Below, piece after piece: positions 33,773 through 42,155 of a DNA stretch of 64,000 nucleotides (positions are counted from its first letter, which is position 1; the number at the start of each line of letters is the position of its first letter). Both the position numbers and the translations under genes were made by a program. The notes beneath the pieces were generated by a model. The model was not told where the DNA came from, searched no databases, and saw nothing but the letters and a program-made list of their open reading frames with translations. Source of the stretch: Hymenobacter lucidus (GTDB lineage Bacteria; Bacteroidota; Bacteroidia; Cytophagales; Hymenobacteraceae); NCBI RefSeq assembly GCF_020447265.1, contig NZ_JAJADR010000008.1:1-64000 (forward strand). The letters are read 5' to 3'.

Positions 33773-36700
33773 ATGCCTTCCCCAACCGACTATCAAGCCC
33801 TGTTTGAGGCTTTACCCGATATTCACCTGGCCTTAGCGCCCACGCTTACCATTGTGGCGGCTTCGGCCGGAGCAGCGGCGGTAGCCGGGCAGTCGGTGGA
33901 GCAGTTGGTGGGCCAGGAGGTAGCCCGGGTTTTCGACGACTCGCCAAACCCGGACGCCGCTGCTTGGGGAGCCGTGCTGCGGGAGTCGGTGGGCCGGGTG
34001 CGGGCTTCGCGAAGCGCCGATGAGGTAACGGCCGCCGGCTGGCAGCATCGTACCTGGCCCGTGCTGGATGCCGACAACGAAGTGCGCTATTTCCTGTACC
34101 GGGCCACCCCAGCCCCGGCCGCCGTAGCTGCCCCAGCTTTCGATTCCGAGCTGACGGCCGGCCAGCACCTGCACCAGATTCTGAGCCAGGTGCCGGCCCA
34201 TATTGCTACCCTGCTCGGCCCCAACCACGTCTACAGCTTTCTGAACGAGAAGGGTAATCAGTTGTTTGGCGGCAAAGTACAGGTCGGGATGCCTGCTGCC
34301 CAGGCCGTACCCGAGCTGGTGACCAACGGCTACATCAAGCTCATCGACGAAATCTACCGTACCGGGGAGCCGTTTGTGCTATCGGAAATGCCCATGGAGC
34401 AGCCCCCGGCCCCCGATGGCAGCATAGCCACGCTCTATTTCGACGGTGTGCTTCGGCCCCTGACCGATGAGCAGAACCGCACCCAGGGCATTCTGGTGTT
34501 TGGCATCGACGTGACGGAGCGGGTGCTGGCCAAGCAGCGCACGGCCGAGCTGATGGCCGAAATCCGGGAGCAGAACGCGCAGTTTCGCAGCATGGTCGAG
34601 TCGTTGCCGCTGTTTGTGTACATCACCGATGCCGAGGGCAAGATGCTCTACATCAACCCGCAGCGCTACGAATTCACCGGCCAGCAACCTGACCCTGAAT
34701 TCCGCAATTGGGCCGAATCCATCCACCCCGACGACCAGGCCCGGCTGCAGGCCGACTTTGCCCGGGGCCGGGAGCAGCGGCAGGCGTGGTCGGGTGAGTA
34801 CCGGGTGCGCCGCCACGACGGGCGCTACCGCTGGCACCTGCTGCGGGCCGTGCCCATGCTGCGCCCCGACGGCGCAGTATCGCGCTGGTACGGCTCGAGC
34901 GTAGATATCGACAACCAGAAGCAGTTTCAGCAGCAGCTCGAGGCTAAGGATGAGTACTTGCGTCAGATTCTGCGCCAAACGCCCGCCAAGATTGCTACCC
35001 TGCAAGGCCCCGAACACCGCTACGTCTTTTTCAATGAGCGCTACCACCAGATACTGGATGGCCGGGCCGAGCTGGGCCAGCGCGTGGCCGACTGCCTGCC
35101 CGAACTGGTGCAGCAGGAGTTGCTGCCAATTTTCGACCACGTGTACCGCACCCAGGAAACCTACGTGGGCCACGAGCAGTCCCTGTGGCTGACGCCGCTC
35201 GGCCACTCTGAGCCCCGGCAATACTTCCTGAATTTGACCTGCCAGGCTCTGCACGGAGCCGATGGTATGGTGCAGGGCCTGCTGATCTTTATGGTGGACG
35301 TAACCGAGAAAGTGCTGGCCCGACAGCGCACTGAGGCCCTCACGGACCAGCTGCAGCACAGCGACGAGCGGCTGCGGCGCATGACCGAAGCCCTGCCAGT
35401 GATGACCTTCATTAACGACGCTACCGGCCGTACCGAGTATACCAGTCCGCAGTGGCGGCACTACGCCGGCTATCCCGCCGGTACCGACGTAAATGAGGTG
35501 TGGAACGAGCTGCTGCACCCCGACGACCGGGCGCGGGCGGCGGCCGAATATGCGGCGGCCCTGGCCGAAAAGCGGGGTTGGAATATTGAAGTGCGCCTGC
35601 GTCGCCACGATGGGCAGTACCGCTGGCACCTGAGCCACACGGTGCCCGCCGATACGGTCGAGGGCCTGAAGTGGTACGGCTCCACGGTTGATATTCACGA
35701 GCAGAAGCGCCTGAGCCAGGAGTTGGCTGCCAGCACAGCCCATTTCAGTCAGCTACTCGAAGCTCTGCCCCAGCTTACCTGGACCGGCCGGCCCGAAGAT
35801 GGCCACTTAACCTATACCAACCGCAGCTTTCAGGAGTATACCGGGGCCCCGGCCGAAGCGCTACTGGGTCTGGGCTGGACGAATTTTGTGCACCCTGACG
35901 ACCAGGCCGTGACGGCGGGCGGCCTGCCCGAAATCATTCGACAGGGTCAGGCGGCGCAAAACGAGCACCGTCTGCGCGGGGCCGATGGCAACTACCGGTG
36001 GTTTCTGGCCAACCTGCTGCCGCTACGCAACGCAACCGGCGAACTTACTCAGTGGTTGGGCACCAATACCGACATCGACGACCAGAAGCGGGTGCAGGAG
36101 CAGCTGCGCCGCAAAGACCAGCGCCTGAGCCAGATTCTGAGCCAGGCCCCGGCCATTGTGGCCGCCATGGAAGGGCCCGACCACCGCTACGCTTTCTTCA
36201 ACGAGAGTCATAATGCTTTGATGGATAATCGGGTAGTGCTGGGCCAGCCGCTGGCTGCGCTGCTGCCCGAAATGGCCGACCAGGGCTTTGTGGCGCTGCT
36301 CGACCAAGTGTATACCACCGGCGAAACCTTTGTGGGCCACGAGGTGCCCCTGCTGCCGCTGGGCGAGCGGGCCGGGCAGCCGGGCCGGTTTTTGGACCTT
36401 ACGCTGCAGGCCCTCCGCAACGAGCAGGGCAGTATTTACGGCGTGCTGGCCTTTGCCGTGGATGCCACCGAGCGGGTACAAGCCCGCCAGAATGCCGGGG
36501 CCCTGGCGGCCGAAGTCAGCCGCCGCGACGTGCGCCTGCGGCGCATGACCGAGGCGCTGCCCGCCGTGTCGTTTATCTGCACGGCCGATGGGGCAATGGA
36601 ATATCTGAGTCCGCAGTGGTACTACTATACGGGCCAAACGCTGGAACTCAACACCCGCGACATTTTCACGACCCTGGTACACCCCGACGACCAGCCGGTG

Positions 36701-37981
36701 CTGCGCCAGGGGCTGCGCGAGGCGTTTGGGGCGGGGCGGGGCTGGGAGTTCGAATACCGTCTGCGCCGCCACGATGGGCAGTACCGCTGGCAGATCAGCC
36801 GGGGCGTGCCCGAGTTTGACGCCCAGGGCCAGGCCTTGCGCTGGTACGGCACGATGGTCGATAACCAGGAGCAGCGCGAAACTCAGGAGCAGCTGCGGCG
36901 CAGTGAGGAGCAGTTTCGCTTTATGGCCGAAAGTATTCCGCAGGTGGTCTGGACGGCCCGGCCCGACGGACAGCTCGACTACCTCAACCAGCGCTGGACG
37001 GAATGGACCGGCCGCTCGGTCGAACATTCGCTCCAGGCCGGCTGGGCCGAGCTGGTGCCGCCGGCCGATGCAGACGAGGTGGTGGACAAGTACATGACGG
37101 CCATCCGCTCGGGAGCTGACTACGAGCATGAAAGCCGCCTGCTGACCGGGCAGCCCGGCCGCTACCGGTGGTTTCTGCACCGGGGCCGGCCCCTGCGCGA
37201 CGCGGCCGGCACCATCCTGAAATGGTTTGGCACCAGCACCGACATCGACGACTTCAAGCAGGTACAGCAGCAGCTCGAAGCCCGCAACGCCCAGCTGGCT
37301 CGCACCAACGCCGACCTCGACAGCTTCGTGTACACTGCCTCCCACGACCTGCGGCAGCCCATCAATAACATGGCGGGCATTTTTGAGGAGCTGACCCGCA
37401 CGGCCTACTTCCGCGACCCGGACGCTATGAAGCTCATCACCATGTTTGAGCGCGCTCTGCAGCAGATCAACCAAACCATTCAGGACCTTTCCGACGTGGT
37501 GCAGCTACAGCGCCGGCACGCTCAGGTACCCACTGAGGAAGTGGCGCTGGAGCCACTCACGCACGAAATCCTCCACAGCATGCAGGAGCAGGTAACGATG
37601 CTGGGAGCCGAAATTAGCCTCGATTTCCGGGCCGTGCCCGCCGTGCGCTACGTACGGGCCAACCTGCAAAGTATCGTCTATAACCTGCTCAGCAACGCCC
37701 TCAAATACGCCGCGCCGGGCCGTACTCCCCGCGTGCAGATCCGGAGCAGCCTGGTAGAGGGCGTGCCCGTGCTGACCGTTGCCGACAACGGTCAGGGCAT
37801 CGACCTGGAGCGGCACGGTAAGGAGCTGTTTCAGCTGTTCCGCCGCTTCCACGAACACGTCGAAGGCTCGGGCATGGGCCTCTACCTGGTCAACCGCATG
37901 GTGCAGCTCAACGGCGGTTGGCTCGAAGTCGACAGTGAGGTAGGAGTGGGCTCCACCTTTCGGGTGTACATCAAACCCTGA
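33773..37981 (+). CDS. Sensor histidine kinase with about nine PAS domains
   Basis: A 1402-residue cytoplasmic kinase with no membrane helix or signal peptide. I count nine PAS domains in two alternating types: three with QILSQVPAHIATLLGPNH-like starts and FFNE motifs (from about residues 128, 402 and 783), and five of PAS_3 type with HPDD, RRHDGxYRW and RWYG boxes, plus one diverged at the N-terminus. The phosphoacceptor helix is TASHDLRQPINNMAG (H1191), followed by an ATPase domain with NLLSNALKY, VADNGQGI and GSGMGLYLV. It lacks a receiver domain, and no response regulator is adjacent. The signal is unknown; haem, flavin, gas or small-molecule sensing by PAS is inference. The ATG at 33773 begins a PAS-like segment; the upstream frame is not family-like. 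Confidence 0.9.
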   Translation: MPSPTDYQALFEALPDIHLALAPTLTIVAASAGAAAVAGQSVEQLVGQEVARVFDDSPNPDAAAWGAVLRESVGRVRASRSADEVTAAGWQHRTWPVLDADNEVRYFLYRATPAPAAVAAPAFDSELTAGQHLHQILSQVPAHIATLLGPNHVYSFLNEKGNQLFGGKVQVGMPAAQAVPELVTNGYIKLIDEIYRTGEPFVLSEMPMEQPPAPDGSIATLYFDGVLRPLTDEQNRTQGILVFGIDVTERVLAKQRTAELMAEIREQNAQFRSMVESLPLFVYITDAEGKMLYINPQRYEFTGQQPDPEFRNWAESIHPDDQARLQADFARGREQRQAWSGEYRVRRHDGRYRWHLLRAVPMLRPDGAVSRWYGSSVDIDNQKQFQQQLEAKDEYLRQILRQTPAKIATLQGPEHRYVFFNERYHQILDGRAELGQRVADCLPELVQQELLPIFDHVYRTQETYVGHEQSLWLTPLGHSEPRQYFLNLTCQALHGADGMVQGLLIFMVDVTEKVLARQRTEALTDQLQHSDERLRRMTEALPVMTFINDATGRTEYTSPQWRHYAGYPAGTDVNEVWNELLHPDDRARAAAEYAAALAEKRGWNIEVRLRRHDGQYRWHLSHTVPADTVEGLKWYGSTVDIHEQKRLSQELAASTAHFSQLLEALPQLTWTGRPEDGHLTYTNRSFQEYTGAPAEALLGLGWTNFVHPDDQAVTAGGLPEIIRQGQAAQNEHRLRGADGNYRWFLANLLPLRNATGELTQWLGTNTDIDDQKRVQEQLRRKDQRLSQILSQAPAIVAAMEGPDHRYAFFNESHNALMDNRVVLGQPLAALLPEMADQGFVALLDQVYTTGETFVGHEVPLLPLGERAGQPGRFLDLTLQALRNEQGSIYGVLAFAVDATERVQARQNAGALAAEVSRRDVRLRRMTEALPAVSFICTADGAMEYLSPQWYYYTGQTLELNTRDIFTTLVHPDDQPVLRQGLREAFGAGRGWEFEYRLRRHDGQYRWQISRGVPEFDAQGQALRWYGTMVDNQEQRETQEQLRRSEEQFRFMAESIPQVVWTARPDGQLDYLNQRWTEWTGRSVEHSLQAGWAELVPPADADEVVDKYMTAIRSGADYEHESRLLTGQPGRYRWFLHRGRPLRDAAGTILKWFGTSTDIDDFKQVQQQLEARNAQLARTNADLDSFVYTASHDLRQPINNMAGIFEELTRTAYFRDPDAMKLITMFERALQQINQTIQDLSDVVQLQRRHAQVPTEEVALEPLTHEILHSMQEQVTMLGAEISLDFRAVPAVRYVRANLQSIVYNLLSNALKYAAPGRTPRVQIRSSLVEGVPVLTVADNGQGIDLERHGKELFQLFRRFHEHVEGSGMGLYLVNRMVQLNGGWLEVDSEVGVGSTFRVYIKP

Positions 37982-38043
37982 TTTCTGCCCCGGGCTCCTA
38001 CGTACGCAGCTTTTTTACTGACCTCTACTCCACGATTCCAGCT

Positions 38044-39012
38044 ATGAACGCCATTGCTATTGCCCGGCCCGGCGGCCCCGAAGTGCTACAGCTCCGGCAG
38101 GAAGAACAGCCTGCACCCGCGCCGCATGAAGTCCTGATTCGCGTGCAGGCAGCCGGTGTCAACCGACCCGACGTGCTGTTACGCCAGGGCAAATACGGCG
38201 GGGCCGACGACGTAACCGGCTTGGTGCCGGGCCTGGAGCTGGCCGGCACCATTGAGGCCGTTGGATCGGAGGTAGCCCGCTGGCAGCCCGGCGACGCCGT
38301 GTGCGCCCTGCTCACGGCCGGCGCCTACGCCGACTACGCCGTGGTGGATGCCCGCCACTGCCTGCCCGTGCCCGCGGGCTACACAATGACCGAAGCCGCG
38401 GCCCTGCCCGAAACCGTGTTTACGGTGTGGCACAACGTGTTTCAGCGCGGGCAGCTGCAGCCCGGCGAAACCCTGCTAGTGCACGGCGGCAGCAGCGGCA
38501 TTGGTACCACGGCTATTCAGCTGGCTGTAGCGTTGGGCGCTACGGTAGTTGCCACGGCCGGCAGTGCCGAAAAGTGCCGCGCCTGCGAAAAATTGGGCGC
38601 CACACGCTGCATTAATTATAAAGACGAAGATTTCGAAGCGGCCTTGCGGGAAACTGGTGCCGACGTGATTCTCGACATGATTGGCGGCGACTATATTCCC
38701 AAAAACCTGAATCTGCTCAAAGACGACGGCCGCTTGGTGTTCATTAATGCCATGCGCGGCGCCAAAGCCGAGTTCAACGCCCTGGACATCATGCGCCGCC
38801 GCCTCACCATCACGGGCAGCACCCTGCGCCCCCGCAGCTCCGATTTCAAAGCCGCCCTGGCCGCCGAGGTCGAAAAGCACGTCTGGCCGCTGCTGGCCGC
38901 CGGCCGGTTCAGGCCCGTTATCTACCGCACCTTCCCGCTGGTCGAAGCCGCCGCTGCCCACCAGCTCATGGAAAGCAGCGAGCATATCGGCAAAATTGTA
39001 TTAGTGTGCTAA
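38044..39012 (+). CDS. NAD(P)H:quinone oxidoreductase (zinc-free MDR family)
   Basis: A 322-residue medium-chain reductase of the PIG3/QOR group. The catalytic zinc ligands of alcohol dehydrogenases are absent. N-terminal GroES-like part (AAGVNRPDVLLRQGKY, PGLELAGTIEAVG) and Rossmann fold with LLVHGGSSGIGTTAIQLA; the AGSAEKCRACEKLGA strand indicates NADPH binding as in PIG3. Probably reduces quinones or activated alkenes in the cytoplasm during redox stress. The last codons overlap the outer arm of a nested palindromic repeat (39002-39248). Confidence 0.88.
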   Translation: MNAIAIARPGGPEVLQLRQEEQPAPAPHEVLIRVQAAGVNRPDVLLRQGKYGGADDVTGLVPGLELAGTIEAVGSEVARWQPGDAVCALLTAGAYADYAVVDARHCLPVPAGYTMTEAAALPETVFTVWHNVFQRGQLQPGETLLVHGGSSGIGTTAIQLAVALGATVVATAGSAEKCRACEKLGATRCINYKDEDFEAALRETGADVILDMIGGDYIPKNLNLLKDDGRLVFINAMRGAKAEFNALDIMRRRLTITGSTLRPRSSDFKAALAAEVEKHVWPLLAAGRFRPVIYRTFPLVEAAAAHQLMESSEHIGKIVLVC

Positions 39013-39248
39013 TATGGAGAATATGCTGATGTGCTAATTCTTAATAAGAGTAACGTGTCCTTGCGAGACGTAGCCGTCCGTTCTCTGAAATGTGCTGAGC
39101 CCTCTAAAACGAAAAGCCCTTTCTCGTTGCAACGAGAAAGGGCTTTCTGGTAAAAGAACGGGTCGTACTGCGCAGAGGACGGATTGCTTCGCTTCGCTCG
39201 CAAGGATGCGAGAATTAGCACATCAGCACATTACTTATTAGCACATTA
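39002..39248. repeat. Nested palindromic repeat element
   Basis: Three nested inverted repeats share one centre: outer TAGTGTGCTAATA (39002-39014) with its near-complement at 39236-39248, middle 18-base perfect arms TGCTGATGTGCTAATTCT (39024-39041) and 39211-39228, and inner imperfect arms TCCTTGCGAG (39058-39067) with 39198-39207. The core is a perfect 34-base palindrome. This looks like a mobile, MITE- or REP-like unit between convergent genes. Confidence 0.7.
39113..39146. terminator. Palindromic bidirectional terminator
   Basis: Perfect 34-base palindrome with no loop base, beginning AAAGCCC and ending GGGCTTT. It lies at the centre of the nested repeat and between convergent genes. Confidence 0.7.
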
Positions 39249-39255
39249 AAAAAAA

Positions 39256-39873
39256 CTACGCTTTCTTCCACTTGATGGTGCAGCCAATGGCTTTCGTGGA
39301 GCTGGTAGCGGCGGGCTTGCCGGCCAGAATATCGGTCATGGCCTGCTCTACGTATTTGGTTTTCACCAGCTTGGCGTCTTCCGAGTTGTCGTCGATGGCG
39401 CCGATGTAGGATACCACGAAATCGGCACCCTGCTTGGTTACCACGTAGAGGTGGGGCGTACGGGTGGCGCCGTAGGTTTTGGCTACTTCCTGGGTGGCAT
39501 CCTGCAGGTAGGCAAACGGATACTTTTTGCTGGCGGCGCGGGCCTTCATTTCGGCAAATGAGTCGCCGGGCACGGTGGCTTCGTCGTTGGGGTTGATAGC
39601 TACTACCGGGTAGCCCTTGGGCGCGTACTTCTGGTGCAGTTCAATGATGCGGCTTTCGTAGGCTTTGGCGTAGGGGCAGGTGTTGCAGGTAAAAACCACG
39701 ATATATCCCTTGGCGGCCTTGTTATCGGCCAAGGACACCATTTTGCCGTCCACGTTTTTGAGCTTGAAGTCCGCGACTTTGTCGCCGACCTGATAGCCGG
39801 CCGGCCCGGTCACGAAGTTGCTGAGCAGCACCAGCGCCGCAAAGGCGGTCAGGAAGGAGAGGAGCTTTTTCAT
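39256..39873 (-). CDS. Exported peroxiredoxin-like thioredoxin-fold protein
   Basis: A 205-residue protein with signal peptide (FLTAFAALVLLSNFV), then an AhpC/TSA-type thioredoxin fold (VGDKVADFKLKNVDG). The active site is FTCNTCPYAK with C63 and C66; this CxxC with CP resembles the PRX-like/resA-type family common in Bacteroidota. TRTPHLYVV supplies the cis-Pro loop. Probably reduces or detects oxidised substrates in the periplasm. The gene follows the TlpA-type gene by 37 bases on the same strand, so the two form a redox operon. Confidence 0.85.
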   Translation of the reverse strand: MKKLLSFLTAFAALVLLSNFVTGPAGYQVGDKVADFKLKNVDGKMVSLADNKAAKGYIVVFTCNTCPYAKAYESRIIELHQKYAPKGYPVVAINPNDEATVPGDSFAEMKARAASKKYPFAYLQDATQEVAKTYGATRTPHLYVVTKQGADFVVSYIGAIDDNSEDAKLVKTKYVEQAMTDILAGKPAATSSTKAIGCTIKWKKA

Positions 39874-39910
39874 GGAATTGAGGTAAAAAGTGAAACGGTG
39901 AATGCCTGGT

Positions 39911-40402
39911 TTACAGCAGAAATTTATTGATTTCGGCCGTCAGCTCGGCCGGGGTAAATTCGTGTTCAAACGTGGCCCGCTTGTGTTGCCGCCCGTTCCA
40001 TATCAGGGTAAACGGCAGCGCGCCCGACCACTTCGGGTCCACCTTTTCCAGATAGGAGTTCGGGTCGGTTTCGTTCAGCAGCACTACTTCCGACTTCAGC
40101 CCGCGCTTGAGCACGAAGGGCTTCACTTTCTTGTCGAGCTGGGAGGCGTAGTCCATGCTGACGAGCAGCACTTTTACCTTTTTATTGGCGTGCGTGGCGT
40201 TCAGCTGCTCAAACAGCGGCAGCTCCTTCACGCAGGGTGCGCACCAGGTAGCCCAGAAATTGACCACGTACGTCGTGTCGTTCTGCCGGCTCAGGCGCTT
40301 TTGCAGCTCCCCGAACTTGACGACCGACACCTGTTGGGCGCGGCCGGCAGTGGCGCTCAGCAACAAGGCGGCCAGCAGCACTATACTTCTGAATGGATTC
40401 AT
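39911..40402 (-). CDS. TlpA-family periplasmic thiol-disulfide protein
   Basis: A 163-residue protein with a signal peptide (LLAALLLSATAGRAQ), then a thioredoxin fold with the active site FWATWCAPCVKELP (C54, C57) and the cis-Pro loop ALPFTLIWNG. TlpA/ResA-like proteins reduce disulfides in the periplasm, for example in cytochrome c maturation. It is the first gene of a pair with the peroxiredoxin-like gene downstream. Confidence 0.9.
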   Translation of the reverse strand: MNPFRSIVLLAALLLSATAGRAQQVSVVKFGELQKRLSRQNDTTYVVNFWATWCAPCVKELPLFEQLNATHANKKVKVLLVSMDYASQLDKKVKPFVLKRGLKSEVVLLNETDPNSYLEKVDPKWSGALPFTLIWNGRQHKRATFEHEFTPAELTAEINKFLL

Positions 40403-40491
40403 ACGGAATGGCAGGTGTTTTCATAAAGACAGCGGCCGCCCTCGAAAGTTGCGGCCGCCGTGGCAGGGTAGCGTAATGTGGCAGAACGTTC

Positions 40492-41880
40492 CTAATACAC
40501 CACTAGCTGCTGAGCTTTGGCATTTTCGTCGCCCGATACCGACACCATGTACACGCCCGCCGCCAGCGTCAGGGGCAGGGTAGTGCGGCGGCCGGCCAGC
40601 TGGTACGTGGCCACCACCTGGCCCAGACTATTGCGAATCAGTAGGATACCCGGCTGGCGTGTGCCGGTGGCTTCCACGGTAAGCTGCTGCTGGGCCGGGT
40701 TCGGATACAACGCAAAGCTAGCCTGCTCGGCCGGCTGCGTGCTGGCCGTAACGGCGCCTACCGTGAAGGCGCGCGTCACCGTGTTGCCTTGGTAGGTAAC
40801 GGCGAAGCGCCAGGTGCCGGTGGCGGCATTGGTGGGCAGCCGAATGCTCCAGTACCAGTAGGAGGAGCTGTAGTAGGCCGGCGTCATGCTGTGGGTCCAG
40901 GTGGCAAACACGCTATTGTCGGGCGCATACACGGTGTAGCTGCCCACCTGCCCCGCCATCTGGTCGTGGTAATAGGCGGCGAAGTACACCAGGTCGTTGG
41001 CCGCAAAAGCCGTTTTCTGGTTGGTGGTATGCGTGCCGGGGCAGTTGGCAAAAACCGGCGGAGCCGAGTGAGTCATCACCGTGTTCAGCGTCGACTCATA
41101 ATAGGGTTTCTGTTCGCTCCACCACGTTGGGCCGGTGTTGCAGTTGCCCGTGTAGGGGTCTACTACCTGCCCGGCGGCATTGTGCACTTCGAAGTGCAGG
41201 TGCGGACCGGTAGAGCTGCCCGAGCTGCCTACTTTGCCCAGAAATTCGCCCTGCGCCACGCTGGCGCCCACCGGCTTGGCCGTTTGCGAGCCGGTTTTCA
41301 GATGGCCGTACCAGGCCACCGAGCCGTCGGCCTGCTGCACGTACACCGCGTTCCAGTTGGCATTCGACATGGCGCAGTTACGGTCGAAGTTGCCATCGGC
41401 CTTGCTCACGATGATGCCCGGGGCGGCGGCTACCACGTCTACCTGCCCGGCATCCATCATATTGAAGTTGAAGGGCCACAGGTAAATATCAATTCCGCCG
41501 TGGTTGTAGCCGGCGCTGGTATCATAGGTGCGGGTGCCGCAGTTCCAGTCCAGGGTCTGGTTGGGGTAGCTCGCATTCCGGTCCACGTAGTTGCTCACGC
41601 CGTAGTAGCTGGCGTAGTCGAAGCCGGCAGCCTGGCGCACGGGCCAGGCCAGGGCTACGGCGGCCGGGCGCTGCGCCGGAGTCGGCAGCTTCTTTTCCCG
41701 CTCCAGCCGCTGGATACTGGCCGTCACGATGCTGTCGTAGCGCGCGTGCTGGCTTGGCGTCATACAGGCAGTGCGGGGTGGTTCCTGGCCGCCCCCGCCG
41801 GCCGGGGCCCGAAACTGGGCCTGTAAGGGCAGGGCCGTTGCCCCAAGCAACAGGGCGGATAAGGCGTAGAGTTTGTGCAT
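40492..41880 (-). CDS. Secreted M23 metallopeptidase, T9SS cargo
   Basis: A 462-residue exported protein: signal peptide (ALSALLLGATALPLQAQ), a linker, then a LysM-free M23 (lysostaphin/gametolysin-type) peptidase domain with GYNHGGIDIYLW (His and Asp ligands, about residue 126) and GPHLHFEVH (about 228), a beta-sandwich domain, and a type A T9SS sorting domain (FALYPNPAQQQLTV ... LAAGVYMVSVSG). M23 enzymes cut peptidoglycan or glycine-rich peptides; release outside the cell suggests attack on other bacteria or remodelling, which is inference. The ATG at 41880 precedes the signal peptide. Confidence 0.9.
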   Translation of the reverse strand: MHKLYALSALLLGATALPLQAQFRAPAGGGGQEPPRTACMTPSQHARYDSIVTASIQRLEREKKLPTPAQRPAAVALAWPVRQAAGFDYASYYGVSNYVDRNASYPNQTLDWNCGTRTYDTSAGYNHGGIDIYLWPFNFNMMDAGQVDVVAAAPGIIVSKADGNFDRNCAMSNANWNAVYVQQADGSVAWYGHLKTGSQTAKPVGASVAQGEFLGKVGSSGSSTGPHLHFEVHNAAGQVVDPYTGNCNTGPTWWSEQKPYYESTLNTVMTHSAPPVFANCPGTHTTNQKTAFAANDLVYFAAYYHDQMAGQVGSYTVYAPDNSVFATWTHSMTPAYYSSSYWYWSIRLPTNAATGTWRFAVTYQGNTVTRAFTVGAVTASTQPAEQASFALYPNPAQQQLTVEATGTRQPGILLIRNSLGQVVATYQLAGRRTTLPLTLAAGVYMVSVSGDENAKAQQLVVY

Positions 41881-42089
41881 AGGTTGTTCGGCGAAGTGGA
41901 ATACCAAAGAAGGATAAAATACATCATAATTATTTGGTTTAAAAGCACAATTAATACAGCTGCTACTTTGCCGCCCCCGTGGCAGCACCGACCCCGCCAC
42001 AATGTGGTGACCTGCCAGAGGGAAAAAGCGGGCCGCGCGGTTTACGGGCACCGGGATACTTCCGCTCTGCCAACGAATAAAACCTTGCG

Positions 42090-42097
42090 TACCTTTG
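42090..42097 (+). promoter_or_regulatory. -7 promoter box for ispG
   Basis: TACCTTTG, exact consensus, 58 bases before the ispG ATG. No clear -33 box. Confidence 0.45.
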
Positions 42098-42155
42098 CCG
42101 GTAGCAACTTTCCGCGCCCCCGCGTAGTTTCTGCTACGCCCACTTTCTCCGCCGC

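Noticed and set aside
36023..37474. 483-codon open frame antisense to the PAS kinase
   Set aside because: Mirrors the repetitive PAS coding sequence; no independent likeness.
40432..40475. GCGGCCGC-containing inverted repeat downstream of the M23 gene
   Set aside because: The arms are self-complementary restriction-like octamers and no T run follows; not a convincing terminator.
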